Part shown: piece by piece, positions 23,476-27,190 of the stretch
Layout: each line of letters starts with the position of its first letter
Numbering within the stretch: position 1 is the first letter of the stretch
Source: an uncultured Clostridia bacterium
GTDB lineage: Bacteria; Bacillota; Clostridia; Oscillospirales; Ruminococcaceae
Length of the DNA: 27,190 nucleotides
NCBI GenBank assembly: GCA_945867255.1
Contig: CAMBHV010000003.1
Span: 1-27,190, forward strand
Direction: 5' to 3'
Notes under the pieces: generated by a model
What the model was told of the DNA's origin: nothing
Seen by the model: only the letters and a program-made list of their open reading frames with translations
Databases searched by the model: none
Program-made: the position numbers and the translations under genes

Positions 23476-23503
23476 CACCGGGCGCACATTTGTGCGCCCG
23501 GTG
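23476..23503 (-). promoter_or_regulatory. Perfect 12-bp hairpin at the 5' end of the MATE transcript
   Basis: CACCGGGCGCAC (23476-23487) pairs perfectly with GTGCGCCCGGTG (23492-23503) around a 4-base loop. On the minus strand it begins about 4 bases after the predicted transcription start and ends 26 bases before the MATE ATG. No T-run follows in that direction (CATGATTGTG), so it is not a terminator for MATE; the plus-strand side has only a loose AATTTATTTC. It could protect the 5' end of the mRNA or act as a regulatory element. Confidence 0.7.
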
Positions 23504-23513
23504 AATTTATTTC

Positions 23514-23543
23514 ATCATATCACTACTGTACCCGGTTTGTCGA
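23514..23543 (-). promoter_or_regulatory. Promoter of the MATE gene
   Basis: On the minus strand TCGACA (plus 23538-23543, 5 of 6) and TATGAT (plus 23514-23519, 5 of 6) are 18 bases apart, and TG one base upstream makes an extended -10. Predicted start is near 23507, just outside the 12-bp hairpin. Confidence 0.7.
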
Positions 23544-23616
23544 GAGCAAAAGAACTTTATCGAATGTATGCAGAAAGATACATGAAAGGTCCATGAGAAA
23601 ACATATTTTTTGTGTG

Positions 23617-23670
23617 AGAATCATCCTGTATCACAGGGGGCAACTTCAGACAGAAGATGATTCTTTTTAT
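23617..23670 (+). ncRNA. Candidate structured RNA or orphan terminator (three-helix fold)
   Basis: AGAATCAT (23617-23624) pairs with ATGATTCT (23657-23664). Inside it are two short stems, CTGT/ACAG (23626-23629 with 23633-23636) and CTTC/GAAG (23644-23647 with 23653-23656), joined by GGGGCAA (23637-23643). TTTTAT follows the closing stem on the plus strand. This could be a small plus-strand RNA ending in its own terminator, or a leader element of the downstream operon. The inner stems are only 4 bp, so chance pairing is possible. It matches no RNA family I can name. Confidence 0.25.
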
Positions 23671-23878
23671 AATCTGAACCATCTGTTGTTGTCTCATATG
23701 AAAAGTTTGAATATTTTACCCGGAAGAAAGACCAATAAAACAACTTTCTGGCGAAAATAAATATGGATAGGTGATTATAAAGGCGCAATGAAATGAAAAT
23801 ACTGAATTTTCTTTGAAAAAATATCGGGAAAAATTCTCGGTATAATTAGACATAACTGATAAAAATAAGGAGCTAAAG

Positions 23879-23924
23879 TTGTACACTTTTTAACTTGTAT
23901 TATAACGTCATATTATGATATTAT
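23879..23924 (+). promoter_or_regulatory. Candidate promoter of the amidohydrolase-isomerase operon
   Basis: Two overlapping sigma-A-like pairs are visible: TTGTAC with TATAAC (16-base spacer) and TTGTAT with TATTAT (18-base spacer). Both give leaders of roughly 35-55 bases before the ATG at 23969. The region is so AT-rich that the exact choice is uncertain. Confidence 0.4.
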
Positions 23925-23968
23925 GTGCTTAGAAAATTTACCATACGGGAAAGGTGAGGATCTTTGGC

Positions 23969-25525
23969 ATGACAGAACGTCAGAAATGTCTGGTACTTCT
24001 CTCGAAAAATGTGTTTTCTGCCACTGGTGCAGCGCCGTTTGATGGCTTTGTGGCAGTAGAGGGCAACAAGATTGCAGCGGTGGGCCCACGTGCCGAAGCG
24101 AAGCAGTGGGTGGAAAAAGCCACACAGGTGCTGGAGTTGGGTGATTGTGTAGTAACACCCGGTTTTGTGGATGTGCACACGTTTTTCACCGGATGGGCTC
24201 TCTTAAGTTTGGGCGCAGATTTTACAAATGTAAAAACGGATGTGCAGGGTGTGGCTGCATTGAAGGAATATGAAAAAACAGCCCCTGCAGGAACTGCATT
24301 GTTTGGCCACAGCTGGCAGCCGGATTCTTTCGAAGTGACAGACGCTGATCTTCTGGATAAAACCTGGCCGGATAAACCTGTTGTGGTGTTCACGGCGGAT
24401 CGCGGCAACTGCTGGATGAACAAGGCAGCCAAGGAACGTTATGGGTTCGGGCCAGAAAAATGCTATGCGGAAATGATCTGGAAGATGATTCGTGAATATC
24501 TGCAGCTTCCTGGTATGAAAGAAAAATACAAGGAATATATGCAGATGCTCAACGAGCGTGGCGTTACTACCATCAAGGAAATGACGTTTGATACATACTA
24601 TGGTTTCGCCGATAAAATGGAAGAGCTGGAAAAGGAAGATGCGCTGACGGTGCGTGTTTCCATGATGAGTCAGCCTGTGGGCGAGGGCATCAACATTGAA
24701 CACGGCAAGGCGATGCAAAAGCGCTTTACCGGGCCTTTTGTGTCCTTCTCTGGCTACAACCGCATGACGGACCGTTCCATCCCCTCTTCCATGGCTGAAC
24801 TGATCGAGCCGTACAAATCTCATCCCGGCATGACGAACACGGTACCTGTGGAATGGGACCTCATCGAAAAAGAGACGCATCTTGCAGACGAAAATGGCTT
24901 CCGTTATTCTCTGCACTGCCAGGGCGACGGCGCTATCCGCCACACGGTAGCTTTGTTTGATTCCTGCCAGAAAGATGAAAATGGTAAACTGAAAAACCGT
25001 CATGCCATTACGGATTTGGAATATTCCAACCCGGCGGACCTTGAAAAATTTGGCGCCATGGGCGGCATCACCGAGGTATATGCTCAGATCCAGTCGCTGG
25101 ACAATAAGCAGGACGTTCTGGATATGATCGATGCACAGCTGGGCGGAGACCGCGGCAAAAACTATTGGAACCGCCGCAAAATGTGGGATTCCGGCATCAC
25201 CGTTTCCTGCGGAACAGACCTTCCCCTGCTGATCCCCGATATCCCGCAGGCCATTTACTGCGGCGTGGGCGGCCATTTTGCAGACGGCGGCACGTACAAT
25301 GAGCAGAACATGCTCACAGTGCCGGAGATGCTGACAGCCTGGACAAAAAATGGTCAGTACAATTGTTACAACGAGAATCGCCTTGGCACATTGGAAGCCG
25401 GAAAACTGGCGGATATTGCCGTGCTGGGCGCAGACGTGTTCACCATGCCCAACGAGCAGGTGAAGGATGTCAAGGTGGTGCTTACCATTTCGGACGGGCG
25501 CATTGTGTACAATGCACTGAAATAA
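23969..25525 (+). CDS. Amidohydrolase family protein (family 3/YtcJ-like) with atypical metal site
   Basis: The 518-residue product has the amidohydrolase layout: a small N-terminal beta-sandwich, entry motif VVTPGFVDVHTFF (61-73), a long TIM-barrel body, and a closing LGTLEAGKLADIAVLGADVF (about 473-492). Recognisable positions are H70, H316 (SLHCQGDGA), H345 (NRHAITDLE) and D417 (CGTDLP). In typical family members the entry motif is H-x-H and the fourth block is R-x-I-E-H; here they read H-T-F and A-I-T-D, so two usual histidines are absent. It may bind one metal, use other ligands, or be a changed or non-hydrolytic member. The ATG at 23969 (GAGG at 9 bases) is preferred over the GTG at 23954. 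It lies 38 bases before two isomerase-like genes, which suggests a shared catabolic route; the substrate is unknown. Confidence 0.85.
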   Translation: MTERQKCLVLLSKNVFSATGAAPFDGFVAVEGNKIAAVGPRAEAKQWVEKATQVLELGDCVVTPGFVDVHTFFTGWALLSLGADFTNVKTDVQGVAALKEYEKTAPAGTALFGHSWQPDSFEVTDADLLDKTWPDKPVVVFTADRGNCWMNKAAKERYGFGPEKCYAEMIWKMIREYLQLPGMKEKYKEYMQMLNERGVTTIKEMTFDTYYGFADKMEELEKEDALTVRVSMMSQPVGEGINIEHGKAMQKRFTGPFVSFSGYNRMTDRSIPSSMAELIEPYKSHPGMTNTVPVEWDLIEKETHLADENGFRYSLHCQGDGAIRHTVALFDSCQKDENGKLKNRHAITDLEYSNPADLEKFGAMGGITEVYAQIQSLDNKQDVLDMIDAQLGGDRGKNYWNRRKMWDSGITVSCGTDLPLLIPDIPQAIYCGVGGHFADGGTYNEQNMLTVPEMLTAWTKNGQYNCYNENRLGTLEAGKLADIAVLGADVFTMPNEQVKDVKVVLTISDGRIVYNALK

Positions 25526-25563
25526 AACGCACTTGAACAGACGGAAGAAAAAAGGAGGGCTTT

Positions 25564-26400
25564 ATGGCACATATCAAACGGGAACAGCTTGCCGCCATCG
25601 GCATCCACTATGTGTATTATCCGCTGGATTACATGCTGGATTCGCAGGCAAAGGCCGGGTACAAAACCATTGAGATGCTTGGCATGGCACCTCATTATCT
25701 GATGGACGAAACCGGATATCAGGACCCTGTGGAACTTCGCAAAAAGGTGGAGGCCCGCGGCATGACCATCGGGTGCTATACGCCCGAGTGCGCAACGTAT
25801 TACTACACCATGAATGCCCCGGAAGGTGGGTTTCATGACCGCAGCATGGAATACTTCAAGCGCGGCATCGAAGCAGCAGAAAAAATGGGTGCTAAAAAGC
25901 TGCTTACAAACTGCATTGGTGCGCCATTTGATGAGGAATATGACCGTGCATATGATCGCGCGGTGCGCAGCCTGAAGGAGCTTTCCAAAACGGCTGCCGA
26001 TCATGGCATCACCCTTGCGGTGGAGACTGTGCGCCCGGAGGAAAGCCGTGTGGTAATCACCCTGCCGGAACTGGTGCAGCTTTTGAAAGATGTGGACAGC
26101 CCCTTTGTAAAAGCCGGGCTGGATACGGTTGCTATGGGTGTGGCAGGCGAAACCCCGCGCCAGTGGTTTGAGACTTTAGGAAAAGATATCGTACATACAC
26201 ATTTCATTGACGGACGCCCGTATGCACATCTTGTTTGGGGTGACGGGCTATATCCATTAGAAAAATATCTGGATGTGCTCAATGAGTTCGGCTATGATGG
26301 ACTGCTGGGCCAGGAGATTACGGATGGCCGGTATTTTGATGACCCCGCAGCAGCTGATATGCGCAATTTCAAGGCGTTTGAACCGTTTTTTGAAAACTGA
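25564..26400 (+). CDS. Sugar phosphate isomerase/epimerase family protein (first paralogue)
   Basis: The 278-residue product belongs to the xylose-isomerase-like TIM-barrel superfamily (AP endonuclease 2 fold), which includes hexulose-6-phosphate epimerases, inosose dehydratase/isomerase and ketose 3-epimerases. The four expected metal ligands can be assigned as E154 (VETVRPEES), D187 (AGLDTVAM), H213 (HTHFIDG) and E251 (LGQEITDG). AGGAGG is well placed before the ATG. It is clearly related along its length to the next gene, sharing the N-terminal REQ-A--IHYV-Y-LDY-LD-Q pattern and the HLVWGDG and GQEITDGR blocks. The exact reaction cannot be read from sequence. Confidence 0.92.
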   Translation: MAHIKREQLAAIGIHYVYYPLDYMLDSQAKAGYKTIEMLGMAPHYLMDETGYQDPVELRKKVEARGMTIGCYTPECATYYYTMNAPEGGFHDRSMEYFKRGIEAAEKMGAKKLLTNCIGAPFDEEYDRAYDRAVRSLKELSKTAADHGITLAVETVRPEESRVVITLPELVQLLKDVDSPFVKAGLDTVAMGVAGETPRQWFETLGKDIVHTHFIDGRPYAHLVWGDGLYPLEKYLDVLNEFGYDGLLGQEITDGRYFDDPAAADMRNFKAFEPFFEN

Positions 26401-26414
26401 AAGGGGGAAATGAG

Positions 26415-27190
26415 ATGGCGACACCGAAACTTCGCCGCGAACAGGTGGCGGGCATGAACATCCACTATGTGAACTATTCGCTGGATTATTTCCTTGATGC
26501 ACAGCAACGCATTGGTTTTAAAAGCATTGAACTCTGGTGTGCGGCCCCGCATGTCTGGCTGGATCACATGCGCTATTACGATGCAAAAGAGATTCGCCGG
26601 AAAATTGAAAGCCGCGGTTTGGCCGTACATGTGCTTACTCCTGAGAATTGCACGTATCCTTATCAGTTTGCAGCAAAGGAACCGGAGCATATCGAACGCT
26701 CGTTCGGTTATTTTTCAAACGGCATTCGTCTTGCCAATGAGCTTGGCTGTGAATATATGGAAGTAAACTCCGGCTGGGGTTATTGGAATGAAGACAAGGA
26801 AGAGGCCTGGAAACGCAGCGCGGCCATGCTGCGCCGCCTGGCCGAAGTGGCAGAAGAGAATGGTATCACGCTGGTGATGGAATCCATCCGCCCGGAAGAA
26901 AGCCAACTTGTGATCAATCTGCCTGCAGCGCAAAAGATGCTACAGGATGTAGACCACCCCAACCTCAAGGCCATGATCGACACCTGTGCCATGGGTGTGG
27001 CCGGTGAAACGCCGGAAGATTGGTTCAAAGCGCTGGGAAATGATATCCGTCACATGCATTTTATCGATGGAACACCATACGGCCACCTTGTGTGGGGCGA
27101 CGGGAACCATCACCTGGGCCAGTTTATTGAAGTACTGAATCGTTACGGCTATGAAGGTTATCTGGGCCAGGAGATTACAGACGGCCGATA
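26415..27190 (+). CDS. Sugar phosphate isomerase/epimerase family protein (second paralogue, partial)
   Basis: The frame is open from the ATG at 26415 to the window end (258 codons plus two bases), so the C-terminal part (about 20-30 residues by comparison with its neighbour) lies outside. It starts MATPKLRREQVAGMNIHYVNY and aligns throughout with the preceding gene. The metal ligands are conserved as E156 (MESIRPEES), D189 (AMIDTCAM), H215 (HMHFIDG) and E253 (LGQEITDG). AGGGGG lies 9 bases before the ATG, and the gap to the first paralogue is 14 bases, so both are in one operon. Divergence is greatest around residues 65-135, a region that in this fold often shapes substrate recognition. Confidence 0.92.
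   Translation, partial: MATPKLRREQVAGMNIHYVNYSLDYFLDAQQRIGFKSIELWCAAPHVWLDHMRYYDAKEIRRKIESRGLAVHVLTPENCTYPYQFAAKEPEHIERSFGYFSNGIRLANELGCEYMEVNSGWGYWNEDKEEAWKRSAAMLRRLAEVAEENGITLVMESIRPEESQLVINLPAAQKMLQDVDHPNLKAMIDTCAMGVAGETPEDWFKALGNDIRHMHFIDGTPYGHLVWGDGNHHLGQFIEVLNRYGYEGYLGQEITDGR

Larger units (their letters stand above)
23544..23968 (+). other. Intergenic region between MATE and amidohydrolase genes
   Basis: No supported protein gene lies in these 425 bases, which are AT-rich. They contain a possible compact three-helix structured element at 23617-23670 and, nearer the amidohydrolase, overlapping promoter-like hexamers. One pair is TTGTAC (23879-23884) with TATAAC (23901-23906, 16-base spacer); the other is TTGTAT (23895-23900) with TATTAT (23919-23924, 18-base spacer). 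The Shine-Dalgarno GGTGAGG is at the end. The short plus-strand reading frame across 23449-23760 has no ribosome site or family features. Confidence 0.5.

Noticed and set aside
23449..23760. 103-codon plus-strand frame in the MATE upstream region
   Set aside because: It covers the MATE promoter and hairpin antisense, has no ribosome site and no family-like features.
24203..25276. 357-codon open frame on the minus strand
   Set aside because: Antisense to the amidohydrolase; product looks like a reverse translation artefact without motifs.
1..27190. tRNA, rRNA, CRISPR arrays, insertion sequences, prophage or toxin-antitoxin genes
   Set aside because: Looked for on both strands; no repeat-spacer pattern, transposase, integrase or tRNA-like cloverleaf was recognised.

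Overview
This window is the chromosomal replication origin region of a low-to-mid GC Gram-positive bacterium, almost certainly a member of the Clostridia (Firmicutes). The dnaA-dnaN-yaaA-recF-remB-gyrB-gyrA order, rpmH-rnpA-yidD-yidC-khpB(jag) running away on the other strand, and mnmE-mnmG-rsmG further out are the classic Firmicutes oriC layout. An Oscillospirales-like gut anaerobe is my best guess, but no marker in the window fixes the genus.

Left arm (minus strand, read right to left from oriC): rpmH (44 aa), rnpA, yidD, yidC and khpB form one co-directional unit behind a strong sigma-A type promoter (12281-12310), closed by a perfect 32-bp palindromic terminator (8925-8956). An accessory cassette follows that is not part of the usual block: a DUF2975 membrane protein, a YozG-like Xre regulator and a large DUF4173/DUF4153 membrane protein. 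They are tightly coupled behind a promoter whose position settles the DUF2975 start. After them come a small membrane protein and a 72-aa protein with its own promoter and terminator. Then mnmE, a YkuE-like metallophosphoesterase, a 127-aa conserved-looking hypothetical, mnmG and rsmG run as a compact unit with ATGA overlaps, ending in a terminator at 96-141.

Origin: the dnaA-dnaN spacer carries about ten DnaA-box-like nonamers, all on the plus strand and none matching TTATCCACA exactly. It ends in a box, a GC-rich clamp and DnaA-trio-like triplets, resembling the basal unwinding system of Bacillus subtilis. Between the divergent rpmH and dnaA promoters lies a 34-bp perfectly alternating pyrimidine-purine tract (12386-12419), a strong Z-DNA candidate.

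Right arm (plus strand): dnaA, dnaN, yaaA, recF, remB, gyrB, gyrA, then a 4-helix membrane protein with an acidic tail, closed by a bidirectional terminator shared with a convergent MATE efflux gene. A roughly 400-bp intergenic stretch follows, with a possible compact structured RNA. The last unit is an apparent catabolic operon: an amidohydrolase with an atypical metal site and two tandem paralogous sugar-phosphate isomerase/epimerase-like TIM barrels, the second cut by the window end.

I did not find a convincing wholly new system. The points most worth a second look are the Z-DNA-type tract, the one-orientation origin array, the degenerate amidohydrolase with its twin isomerases, the hairpin at the 5' end of the MATE transcript, the dyad at mnmE, and two possible small RNAs. 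No tRNA, rRNA, CRISPR array, insertion sequence or prophage gene was seen.
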